Below are positions 37,975-45,656 of a stretch of 64,000 bases of DNA, piece after piece; position 1 is the first letter of the stretch, and every line of letters begins with the position of its first letter. The position numbers and the translations under genes were made by a program. This stretch comes from Myxococcales bacterium. Its GTDB lineage: Bacteria; Myxococcota_A; Polyangia; Polyangiales; JAFGIB01. Location: assembly GCA_029880325.1 (NCBI GenBank), contig JAOUOP010000048.1:1-64000 (forward strand), given 5' to 3'. Below the pieces are notes generated by a model, which was not told where the DNA came from, ran no database searches, and was given only the letters and a program-made list of their open reading frames with translations.

Positions 37975-38057
37975 CATGGATATTGAAGGTTCTGGCTCGT
38001 CTTGGGGCCCGATCGCTGCGTTGCGCCTCCTCGAGGATGCTCCCTTCAATATTCATG
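37975..38057. repeat. Long inverted repeat between ectC and the vWA lipoprotein gene
   Basis: The arm CATGGATATTGAAGG (37975-37989) is inverted at 38043-38057 with a single mismatch, enclosing 53 nt. The AT-rich arms stand out in this GC-rich DNA. It could form a stem-loop (terminator or RNA processing element), be an operator pair, or be a miniature element. No T run follows, so a classical terminator is unlikely. Confidence 0.6.
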
Positions 38058-38100
38058 AATCTCTGCTAGCGTCGGACGTCCCAGGACACGAGGGAGGGCG

Positions 38101-39453
38101 ATGCTCCGAACGATAAAATTTATGGTGCTGCTCTGGGGGTTACTCGCCTGCGATGGCGACGATTCTTCGGAGGGCGACTCCATGGGCGGTCGCCAGGCCG
38201 GTGATGCCTCTGCCGCTGCACGACAGGACTTCGCGAACGCCCCGGTGTCGGCCGATGGCGGCCCGGACGCGGCCACTGCTGCGGACGTGGCCATGGCTAC
38301 TGACACGGACACAGCTTCCGGCACCGACTGCGGCCTCGCCGGCTGTGGTCGTGCTGTGGTCAGCACCGGAGGGCGCGTCGACTTGCTCTTCGTGGTCGAC
38401 GACTCCGGCTCCATGAGCGAGGAGCAGGCGGCGCTGGCGCTCGAGTTTCCGCGTTTGATGCAGAAGCTCACCAGCGGCGATCACGATCAGGATGGAGTGG
38501 CCGAGTACGCACCGGTCGAGGACCTGCACCTCGGTGTGGTTTCGACCAATCTCGGGGCGGGCGGCTCGGCGGTGACCTCGAGCTGCAGCGAGGGGGGCGA
38601 CTCGGGGCGTTTGCTCAGTCGTTCCAGCGACTCGGCGGCCTGCAATGGCGACTATCCCACCTTTTTGAGTTACTTGGCGGATGGTGGGGATCCGGAACAG
38701 ACCGCGCAGGATTTCGCCTGTCTGGCGGTGCTCGGCACCAGGGGCTGTGGTTATGAGCAGCCGCTCGAGTCGGCGCTGAAGGCGCTGTGGCCCTCTGCCG
38801 ATCCTTCGATTCGTTTCATGGGCAACAGCATCGATGAACAGCTCGGCCGTGGTGATCGCGAAAATGCCGGCTTCTTGCGCAACGATCCCAACGAGCCGGC
38901 GGCGACGCTCGCCATCGTCGTCGTCAGCGACGAGGACGACTGCTCGGCCTATGACCCATGGCTGTGGACGGCGGAGCACTTTCTCCTGCCAGAGGACCCG
39001 CGCGTCATGCAGCCCCTAAACCTGCGCTGTTTCTACAACCCCGACCGACTTCACCCCATCGAGCGCTACCTGCACGGCTATCGCGGCCTGCACGGTCTGA
39101 CCGGAGCGCGGGTGCTCTTTGCCGCCATCGTGGGCGTCCCGGTGGACCTGGTCGACCAGCCTGCGCTCGCCGCCGTCGACTGGGGCGACGAGGCCCAGCG
39201 CGAGGCACACTACCAGTTGATCCTCGACGATCCGCGCATGCAGGAGCGGGAGGACACCGACTTGCCGGAGGGGGAGCCCGCAAACCTGGTGCCGTCCTGC
39301 GAGAGCGAGCAGGGCAAGGCCTATCCGCCGCGCCGCATCGTGGAGTTGGCCCGACGCTTCGGGCCCAACAGCCTGGTGCAGTCGATCTGCGGCGACAACC
39401 TCGGTCCCCCGATCGACCTGATCGTGCGCAACGTGGTGGAGACGCCCCAATGA
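38101..39453 (+). CDS. Exported lipoprotein with von Willebrand A-like domain
   Basis: 450 residues. The signal peptide ends in GLLAC (Cys17), and a low-complexity Asp/Ala/Ser linker follows. A vWA domain starts near residue 92 (VDLLFVVDDSGSMS) with the MIDAS D-x-S-x-S intact at Asp100, Ser102 and Ser104. Many cysteines and VVVSDEDDCSAYD suggest disulfide-bonded, surface-exposed structure. Such lipoproteins are abundant in myxobacteria-like genomes; a role in surface binding or assembly is inference. CGAGGGAGGG precedes the ATG. The stop overlaps the ATG of the next lipoprotein gene by 4 nt, so the pair is translationally coupled. Confidence 0.88.
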   Translation: MLRTIKFMVLLWGLLACDGDDSSEGDSMGGRQAGDASAAARQDFANAPVSADGGPDAATAADVAMATDTDTASGTDCGLAGCGRAVVSTGGRVDLLFVVDDSGSMSEEQAALALEFPRLMQKLTSGDHDQDGVAEYAPVEDLHLGVVSTNLGAGGSAVTSSCSEGGDSGRLLSRSSDSAACNGDYPTFLSYLADGGDPEQTAQDFACLAVLGTRGCGYEQPLESALKALWPSADPSIRFMGNSIDEQLGRGDRENAGFLRNDPNEPAATLAIVVVSDEDDCSAYDPWLWTAEHFLLPEDPRVMQPLNLRCFYNPDRLHPIERYLHGYRGLHGLTGARVLFAAIVGVPVDLVDQPALAAVDWGDEAQREAHYQLILDDPRMQEREDTDLPEGEPANLVPSCESEQGKAYPPRRIVELARRFGPNSLVQSICGDNLGPPIDLIVRNVVETPQ

Positions 39454-41369
39454 GCGCCCGCGACAGAAGGCTTTTTGCGCCCGTGGCTGCGATGATGTGG
39501 CTGTGCTCGCTGGCTTGTGGAGACAGTGCCGACGACGGGGGGGACGCTGCGGTAGTCTTCGAAAGCAGCGTCGATGCCATGGACGCCGCGGTGACGGGAA
39601 TGGACGCCGGCAGCAGCGCGCTGCCGCGCCGCCAGGCCATGGCGCCAGGTACGCAGCCCACGGGACAGGGCCCGTTGTCCATCGACCCGATCGCGCCGCT
39701 CACCGACAGTCGCATCGTCGCGCGTGTGATCAGTCCGGAAGGACAACCGCTTGCGAACGTGGCCGTCGCGGCCGGGGGCGCGGCCTTCATCACCAATGCC
39801 GATGGCTACGCCTTCATCGAAGAGGTGCGAGCCGTGGACGACGCTCTCGTCTCGGCCCAGGCATTCAGCTTCACGCGCGCCATGGTGCGTGTACCGCTGC
39901 GCTCCTCGGAGACAAGCCACGCACTGCTGATGTTGACGCCGCGCAGTTTCCGGTGGCTGGATCCGGTCGATGCGCCGCTTTCGTATCCGGGGCTTCTCGA
40001 GGATGGCGGGGTAAATGACGTCGGCATGGACGGCGTGCAGCTCGGGGCGGCCGCCGAGGCGCTGCAGTATCCCTGGGGCGAGCCGGCGCGTGGCAACGCC
40101 CGCCTCAGCTACGCCCTGATCGAAGAGCCCCAGCAGGCCGGGGCGATCCCGGGCCAGATGCTGGCCCTCGTCGATGGCTCCTTGCAGCCGCTGTGGGCGC
40201 GGGCCGGCATCGAAGTGCGTGCGTTTCAGGGCAACTCCGAGTTGGTGCTCGGTGCGGAACTCACGGTGGAATTTCCGGTGCCACGGCTGGACGCTGCGCA
40301 ACAGGCGCTTGAGCCAGCGCTCTCCCTCTACCATTTCGACGAAGCCCAGGGCGCCTTCGTGGAGCGCGGAACGCTCGGTTTCGACGGTGAAGTGGCGGCG
40401 CTTGGCATCGACGCGTTCGGGCATTGGTTGATCGCGGGACCGGCTGGCACAGGGCGCTGCGTCGCCGGGCGCGTGCTGGATGCCGCCGGGTCCGGTCTTG
40501 GCCATGCCGCGGTGATCGCCGTGCACGAGGGCCTGCTTGCGGCCAGCTACGCGCACAGCGACGCTGCCGGCGACTACTGCGCCTCGCAGCCCGAGATCGG
40601 GAGCAGCCAGCTGTTCAGCATGGGTTATGGGGCCCTTGGCCCGGCTGCCGGCGTGGCGACCGCCGCGCCCAGCGCCGCTGCGAGCTGCGGTGGCAGCGAC
40701 TGTATGTCCGTCGATCTCGAATCGATGACCAGTGAGCTGATCTGCGCTCGGGGCGTGGTCGATTCACCGCTGGGACCGCTGAATATCAGGGCGATCGAGG
40801 ACGGTGAGGGGGCCAGCATTCCAGTCGACCAGGTCGCAGCCGGTGTGCCCTTCTGCGTGCCGGTGGCGGTCGGGGCCCAATTGGTTTTTACCGGCTCTGG
40901 CGTGAAGTGTGGTGAGCCGCGTACGGTTGGTGCGGGCGCCGGCCTCTGTGGCCTGGACGGTTGCGCCGATCTGGGCACGGTCCAGTGCTGCCTCATCGAC
41001 GAGACCTGTGGCGACGACAGCGACGACGACTGTGACGGGCGCGTCGACGAAGGCTGTAGCTGCGGAACGGAAGTCTGTCCGGAGATTCAGCCGGGCCGCT
41101 GTTGCTCGGACCTGGGCCGCTGCACGCGCCGCAGCGCAGAAACAGATCATTGCCTCGACGTCTTCACGGCCTATGGCGTCAACCCGAGCTGTCCGGTGGA
41201 ACAGATTCCACTGGTCGACTCGAGCTTCACCGTCATCGTGAATGGCTGCTGCACCCTGGCGGGCACCTGTGGCCTCGCCGACTCCTACTATGGCTGCATC
41301 CCACGCGAGCAGGCGCACCTGCGCTGGAGCCTGGATACGCCGCTTACGACCGTCAGCTGCGTTCCGTGA
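39450..41369 (+). CDS. Lipoprotein with carboxypeptidase-regulatory-like domains and Asp/Cys-rich motif
   Basis: 639 residues. Lipoprotein signal with SLAC (Cys23). Residues about 90-130 (RIVARVISPEGQPLANVAVAAGG) and 345-380 (GRCVAGRVLDAAGSGLGHAAVIAV) resemble carboxypeptidase-regulatory-like (CarboxypepD_reg) beta-sandwich segments. The C-terminal third is Cys-rich and contains GDDSDDDCDGRVDEGC, the putative metal-binding Asp motif common in large myxobacterial surface proteins. Predicted outer-membrane or surface location. No enzyme active site is seen. Coupled by a 4-nt overlap to the vWA lipoprotein, which suggests that the two act together. Confidence 0.83.
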   Translation: MSARDRRLFAPVAAMMWLCSLACGDSADDGGDAAVVFESSVDAMDAAVTGMDAGSSALPRRQAMAPGTQPTGQGPLSIDPIAPLTDSRIVARVISPEGQPLANVAVAAGGAAFITNADGYAFIEEVRAVDDALVSAQAFSFTRAMVRVPLRSSETSHALLMLTPRSFRWLDPVDAPLSYPGLLEDGGVNDVGMDGVQLGAAAEALQYPWGEPARGNARLSYALIEEPQQAGAIPGQMLALVDGSLQPLWARAGIEVRAFQGNSELVLGAELTVEFPVPRLDAAQQALEPALSLYHFDEAQGAFVERGTLGFDGEVAALGIDAFGHWLIAGPAGTGRCVAGRVLDAAGSGLGHAAVIAVHEGLLAASYAHSDAAGDYCASQPEIGSSQLFSMGYGALGPAAGVATAAPSAAASCGGSDCMSVDLESMTSELICARGVVDSPLGPLNIRAIEDGEGASIPVDQVAAGVPFCVPVAVGAQLVFTGSGVKCGEPRTVGAGAGLCGLDGCADLGTVQCCLIDETCGDDSDDDCDGRVDEGCSCGTEVCPEIQPGRCCSDLGRCTRRSAETDHCLDVFTAYGVNPSCPVEQIPLVDSSFTVIVNGCCTLAGTCGLADSYYGCIPREQAHLRWSLDTPLTTVSCVP

Positions 41370-41454
41370 CGGCTGGCATTGGGCGGGCGTGCCCTTCGGT
41401 GCTCTTCCGTGCTATTCCAGGCGCAACAGCCACGACCGGCTCCCCGGAGGGATC

Positions 41455-42426
41455 ATGCAAGAGCGCCACTTTCAGAGCATTGACACCGGCAGCGTGAAGC
41501 TGCGCGCAGTGGTTGAAGGAGAAGGGCCATTGGTGGTCATGGTCCACGGCTGGCCCGAGTCCTGGTACTCCTGGCGCCATCAAATCGACCCCCTGGTGGC
41601 GGCCGGCTACCGCGTTGCGGTGCCCGATGTGCGCGGCTATGGCGGCAGCGACAAGCCAGAGGCCATCGAGGCCTACGACCTCACGGCGCTCACCGACGAC
41701 GTGGCCGGGCTGATCGATGCCCTGGGCGAGTCCGAGGCGATTCTTATCGGCCACGACTGGGGCGCACCCATCGTCTGGGTGACCGCGATTCGCTATCCCG
41801 ACAAGGTCAAGGCGGTCGCGGGGCTGAGTGTGCCGCACCTGGGTCGCGGCGACCGTCCGACCATCGAGGTCTTCAAGGAACTCTACAAGGACCGCTTCTT
41901 CTACCAGCTCTACTTTCAGGAGCCGGGCGTGGCCGAGGCCGAGCTCGAGGCCGATCCGGCCGCCACCATCCGCAAGGTCTACTACAGCGCCAGCGGCGAC
42001 ATCACCGACGACGAGCGCGCCTTTGGCGCCAGCGGCAAGAGCGCGGACTCGACGCTGCTCGAGGGCGCCATCGATCCCGACCCGCTACCGACCTGGTTGA
42101 GTGAAGAGGACGTGGCCTATTATGCGGGCGAGTTCGCGCGCAGCGGTTTTCGCGGCCCGCTCAATCGCTACCGCAATTTCGAGCGAGATTTTGAGCGCTT
42201 GCCCGAGCTGAGCGAGAAGAAGATCGGCCAGCCGGCCCTCTTCATCGCTGGCAAGAAGGATCCGGTCCTGGCCTTCATGCCGGGCATCAGCCTGGCCGAC
42301 CTGATGGACCCCTGGTACGAGGACCTGCGCGGCAAGGTGTTGATCGAGGGCGGCGGCCACTGGATCCAGCAGGAAAAGCCCGAAGAGACCAACGCGGCGC
42401 TCCTGTCGTGGTTGGCCGGGTTGTAG
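41455..42426 (+). CDS. Alpha/beta-hydrolase, epoxide hydrolase type
   Basis: 323 residues. Opens epoxides to vicinal diols through an Asp-ester. Features are the oxyanion segment HGWPESWYSWRHQ, the nucleophile Asp in GHDWGAP, and lid tyrosines. The acid is a likely Asp in KKDPVLAF and the catalytic His is in GGHWIQQEKP. The Asp nucleophile (not Ser) and the HGWPES block separate it from lipases and dehalogenases, although haloalkane or fluoroacetate dehalogenase relatives share much of the pattern. CCGGAGGGATC precedes the ATG and fixes the start; the longer upstream frame overlaps the previous gene. Spacing to the next gene is 17 nt, so the two may be co-transcribed. Confidence 0.9.
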   Translation: MQERHFQSIDTGSVKLRAVVEGEGPLVVMVHGWPESWYSWRHQIDPLVAAGYRVAVPDVRGYGGSDKPEAIEAYDLTALTDDVAGLIDALGESEAILIGHDWGAPIVWVTAIRYPDKVKAVAGLSVPHLGRGDRPTIEVFKELYKDRFFYQLYFQEPGVAEAELEADPAATIRKVYYSASGDITDDERAFGASGKSADSTLLEGAIDPDPLPTWLSEEDVAYYAGEFARSGFRGPLNRYRNFERDFERLPELSEKKIGQPALFIAGKKDPVLAFMPGISLADLMDPWYEDLRGKVLIEGGGHWIQQEKPEETNAALLSWLAGL

Positions 42427-42443
42427 GATAGGGCACGGCCAAC

Positions 42444-43301
42444 ATGGGCTTGTTGCTGCTCGACGCGGCTCGTATCGATGTGCCGCCAGCGGACTTCCTT
42501 GCTGCAAACGCGGAAATTTTTGCGCGCTGGGGCTGGCCTACTCATGACTCGGGCAATGTCAGCTATGGCGTTCGCGCGGGGGATGCGCGCTTCTTCGTGA
42601 AGACAGCGGGGCCAGCCAACGGCCGCCACGAGCCCCATTTTGCAACGACCCACGCGCAGCGCGTAGAACTTTTGAACAACGCGGCCACCCTCGCCGGCAG
42701 CCTCGAGCACCCGGCGCTTCCGGCCTTGCGCAACGTGATCGCTTCGCCCGAGGGCCCGGTGCTGGTTTACGACTTCGTTGACGGCGAGTTGCTGTATGCC
42801 GAAGGCGAAACGCGCGATGACCCGAGTACCGCCTATCAGCGCTTCCGAGCGCTGCCGCCCGAACGCATCGCCTCGGCCCTCGATACCATTTATGCCGTGC
42901 ACGATGAACTCGCGAAGCGCGGCTTTATCGCCTGCGACTTCTACGACGGCTCCATCCTTTACGACTTCGACCGCGGCAAGCTCATTGTCTGCGACCTCGA
43001 CAGCTACGGCCGTGGGGCCTTCGAAAATGCGATGGGCCGCATGTACGGCTCAAGCCGCTTCATGGCGCCGGAAGAGTTCGTGCGTGGGGCGACCATCGAC
43101 CAACGCACCACCGTGTTCACGCTGGGTCGGACCGCGGCGGTCTTCCTCTCGGACCTCACGCTGGAGCGGGAGCCATTTCGCGGCAGCGATGCCGAGCATG
43201 CGGTGGTGGTGCGCGCCTGCCAGCCTGTGCCCGAGCAGCGCTACGCTTCGGTGCGAGAGTTTTGCCAGGCGTGGCGGCTGGCGCGGTGCTGTGGCCGATA
43301 G
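42444..43301 (+). CDS. Degenerate protein kinase-like protein
   Basis: 285 residues with a recognisable kinase fold. Lys53 (RFFVKTAG) matches the ATP lysine and Glu75 (RVELLNNA) could be the helix-C glutamate. The catalytic loop reads FIACDFYDGSILYDF, with Asp165 retained and the usual Asn replaced by Ser170. VCDLDSYG has an Asp at the DFG position, and RFMAPEEF resembles APE. There is no Gly-rich loop with GxGxxG; NVSYGV stands there. It may be an atypical or pseudo-kinase, possibly acting on a small molecule. ATG start. It lies 17 nt after the epoxide hydrolase gene. Confidence 0.75.
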   Translation: MGLLLLDAARIDVPPADFLAANAEIFARWGWPTHDSGNVSYGVRAGDARFFVKTAGPANGRHEPHFATTHAQRVELLNNAATLAGSLEHPALPALRNVIASPEGPVLVYDFVDGELLYAEGETRDDPSTAYQRFRALPPERIASALDTIYAVHDELAKRGFIACDFYDGSILYDFDRGKLIVCDLDSYGRGAFENAMGRMYGSSRFMAPEEFVRGATIDQRTTVFTLGRTAAVFLSDLTLEREPFRGSDAEHAVVVRACQPVPEQRYASVREFCQAWRLARCCGR

Positions 43302-43326
43302 GCTGCGACACCTGGCCCCGAGCACA

Positions 43327-43344
43327 AGCACGAGTCGTCGTGCT
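43327..43344. terminator. Hairpin between convergent genes
   Basis: A perfect 7-bp stem AGCACGA/TCGTGCT with loop GTCG lies 25 nt after the kinase-like gene and 26 nt after the opposite gene's stop. Both strands can form it, so it may be a bidirectional terminator, but no T run follows on either side. Confidence 0.35.
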
Positions 43345-43369
43345 CGAGCTTGCGCAGCGGCTCCGTGAG

Positions 43370-44434
43370 CTACGGCGTCCACGGGCCGAGGCCGGCCCGC
43401 TTGCGGCCCTCGCGGCAGGCGTCGCCTCCTACGGCGAAATCGCGGCAGCTCCTGGGGCGGTCTTCGTACTCTTGACAGCGGTAGGGCGCGCCGGCGCTGC
43501 CATCTCCCGCAAGCGCCACGCAACGACCGTCGGGGCGTGGTAGGTGGGCCTGTTGACCCGTGCCCACGACCCACTCCGGTCGGAGCCTGCGAATCGCATC
43601 CCTGGGACGCAACTGCACGACATCGAAGCCGCGGTGGCAGCAGGCGCCGCACGACCCGCAGTCCTCCTCGCGCAGGCGCCCTTCGAAGTAGCGACAGGCG
43701 CCCATCTCCGGGGCCACCGCGTTGCTGTCTGCGCGGGCATCGGCGGCCGCTACCCGACACTGGCCGCTGCGAGAACCCCGGGTGCGGTACCACGCGCATG
43801 CGCCGCACCGCCGTTCGGCGTCTGGATGGGCCGCGTAGCCGACCGCATGGAGCGGTCTGACCGCGTGCAGCAGCGACTCGGGAACCACGAACGCCTGACC
43901 TGCGCGCGCGACTGCCGCCGTCGCCGCAAGCGCCTCGAAGAGCGTCGTGTGCACGAGCGTGTTGCGCACCGCCTCCCACGCCGCGCGCGCCAGCTCGATG
44001 GCCGGGTCGAAAGCCTGTACGCCCTCTGGCGGCAGTGCCAGCGGGTCCTCCGGCAATGTGTCCCAGTAGTTACGGTGATCGGTCGTGACCGATAACAGCT
44101 CCCCTAGGCCGAAGTGGGCCGCAAGCCCAGCCTGCAGCCGGTGACAGGCGTGCTCCTTGTCCAGGTCCCGCGCGTCCTCGTTGCGCAGACCCCAGTCCGG
44201 CATTCGGTGGGCGCCGGGCCCGGCGATGATCGCGTGGCACAGCTCGTGGAAGATGAGTTGTGCCAGGCTGTCGTCCGCGTCGAAATGCGTCGGGGTGCAG
44301 ATGTACAGCGTGCCCGCGCCGTCGTAGTGCGCGAAGGCGTCGTCGCTGCGTCGCACGCGGTAGCCGAGCTTGGCGGCGGTGGCGAGCCAAATCTCGTCGA
44401 GCGGGTCGCGGTAGCGGCGGGTGATTTCTCGCAT
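43370..44434 (-). CDS. HExxH-type protein fused to cysteine-cluster (YkgJ-like) domains
   Basis: 354 residues. The N-terminal half contains IFHELCHAII (His63, Glu64, His67), a HExxH zinc-peptidase signature, followed by a helical region. After about residue 205 come two cysteine-rich segments: RCGACAWYRTRGSRSGQCR, and GSCGACCHRGFDVVQL with further CVALAGDG, YRCQEYEDRPRSCRDF. The latter is the YkgJ-type zinc/iron-binding pattern (CxxCxxCC...C...C). I do not know this combination as a named family. The N-terminal part may be a peptidase or only a metal site; the Cys cluster could bind Fe-S or Zn. ATG start. Convergent with the kinase-like gene; the sdpRI pair lies upstream on the same strand, about 150 nt away. 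Confidence 0.75.
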   Translation of the reverse strand: MREITRRYRDPLDEIWLATAAKLGYRVRRSDDAFAHYDGAGTLYICTPTHFDADDSLAQLIFHELCHAIIAGPGAHRMPDWGLRNEDARDLDKEHACHRLQAGLAAHFGLGELLSVTTDHRNYWDTLPEDPLALPPEGVQAFDPAIELARAAWEAVRNTLVHTTLFEALAATAAVARAGQAFVVPESLLHAVRPLHAVGYAAHPDAERRCGACAWYRTRGSRSGQCRVAAADARADSNAVAPEMGACRYFEGRLREEDCGSCGACCHRGFDVVQLRPRDAIRRLRPEWVVGTGQQAHLPRPDGRCVALAGDGSAGAPYRCQEYEDRPRSCRDFAVGGDACREGRKRAGLGPWTP

Positions 44435-44588
44435 GGTGATGCGGGCAACGATCGGGTTGGGGGCCGTTTGTCGGGCGCGACGCGGCGGATGCGCGGGGCA
44501 GTGTGATTCTGTTAGTGGCTACCGCGCGCGCTTCCATGGGGCAACCGGGCGGCAGAGGTCATCTTGGGGGCGATATGGTCTGCGGTGT

Positions 44589-45251
44589 TCAAGCGTGCCC
44601 GCGGTCGTCGTCGCGTATGACGAAGGAGTAAAGCGCCGGGTACATCGCGGATGTGAAGAGTGCGGCGACGGCACTTGGTGTGGCGGCGCTCGATGGCAGC
44701 ATGGTCGCAAGCAGTGCTCCGGCGAGGCCTCCCAGCGTGAATGCCCAGCCCGCGACCCGGTGCGTGCGGTGCCATACGGCCTCGCTGCCGAGCGTCCATG
44801 GTGTGCGGATGCCGATGACGTGGTTGCTTCGCAGCTTGCCCATGACGAAGCCAAGCGCCACGTGCAGGCCGGACAGGGCGATGAGTAAGTTGCCCATCGA
44901 TAGCCTGCCGCTTCCGCTCAGGGCGCTACGCAGGATCATCAGTAGCAGCACCAGCATCAACGCGCTCGTGGCGAGTGCAGTGCTCAGGAGAGTGGGGAGG
45001 TTCCGCTCCATGTGCTCCGCGCCGCGACCCCAACGACGCTCGATGGGAATTGCGATCAGCATGAGCAGGGGCACACCGGGAACAGTGCTCGCCAGTAGCA
45101 ATAGCGCTTCGAGTTTTGGCGCAAAGCCGTCTGCGATGCCCATGGCGTTGAAGTGAATCGGGATTTGCGGGGGCAAGCTCGCGTAGCTGGCCAGGCAGGC
45201 GAAATTGGCCGCTGCGGTCAGCGCGGTCAGGGTGAGCAGGAATCGGGTCAT
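44589..45251 (-). CDS. sdpI: SdpI-family membrane protein (DUF1648 plus SdpI domain)
   Basis: 220 residues with six likely helices. The N-terminal DUF1648-like part reads LPPQIPIHFNAMGIADGF. The SdpI signature is SNHVIGIRTPWTLGSEAVW followed by HRTHRVAG. In Bacillus subtilis SdpI is the immunity protein against the Sdp toxin and also a signal receptor that sequesters the SdpR repressor. Here the start overlaps the stop of sdpR by 4 nt, the same gene order (sdpRI). No toxin or maturation genes (sdpABC) are adjacent. It could protect from foreign toxins or act in another envelope-stress circuit. Confidence 0.87.
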   Translation of the reverse strand: MTRFLLTLTALTAAANFACLASYASLPPQIPIHFNAMGIADGFAPKLEALLLLASTVPGVPLLMLIAIPIERRWGRGAEHMERNLPTLLSTALATSALMLVLLLMILRSALSGSGRLSMGNLLIALSGLHVALGFVMGKLRSNHVIGIRTPWTLGSEAVWHRTHRVAGWAFTLGGLAGALLATMLPSSAATPSAVAALFTSAMYPALYSFVIRDDDRGHA

Positions 45252-45535
45252 GCGGGGCGGCGTCTGCGCTTTGGGGCCAACATGTTCGCGATGGCGTGTA
45301 CCACTTCCTCAGCGACGGACATGTTGATGCGGTAGTAGATGAACTGGCCGCGGCGCTCCTTGTCGAGGAGGCCGGCGTCCACCAGCAGCTTCAGGTGGTG
45401 GGATAGGGTCGGCTTGCTGAAGTCGAAATATTCCGCCAACTCCCCTGCAGCCAGCTCGCCCTTCTGCTGCAGTAGCTCGAGGATGCGCCTGCGCTCCGAA
45501 TGTCGAAGGGCTTCGAAAGTGCGGTCGCCTAGCAT
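45248..45535 (-). CDS. sdpR: SdpR-like ArsR-family winged-helix repressor
   Basis: 95 residues. A single ArsR/SdpR-type helix-turn-helix domain: RRRILELLQQKGELAAGELAEYFDFSKPTLSHHLKLL, followed by the wing LLDKERRGQFIYYRI (quoted in part). No metal-binding Cys or His set of ArsR or SmtB is present, so the SdpR branch fits better. SdpR represses its own operon until SdpI captures it. The ATG lies directly after a well-formed promoter, which makes a leaderless mRNA likely. It is co-translated with sdpI (4-nt overlap). Confidence 0.9.
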   Translation of the reverse strand: MLGDRTFEALRHSERRRILELLQQKGELAAGELAEYFDFSKPTLSHHLKLLVDAGLLDKERRGQFIYYRINMSVAEEVVHAIANMLAPKRRRRPA

Positions 45536-45540
45536 TTAGA

Positions 45541-45570
45541 TAGTTAGGCAACTTTCGAAATGCCTGTCAA
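45541..45570 (-). promoter_or_regulatory. sdpRI promoter with embedded operator
   Basis: On the minus strand TTGACA (45570-45565), an 18-nt spacer and TAACTA (45546-45541) end only 5 nt before the sdpR ATG (45535). The predicted transcription start therefore falls on or next to the A of ATG. The spacer holds a near-palindrome GGCA-TTTCGAAA-TGCC (45547-45564), a likely SdpR binding site. On the other strand it faces the hydrolase gene at 45657. Confidence 0.65.
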
Positions 45571-45656
45571 GCCTGCTGCCGCCCTGGGGCCTTGCCACCC
45601 ATGCCGCCACCGACTGCGAAAGTTTCGACGACGGTCGCCGCGAGACCATCCGCCAC

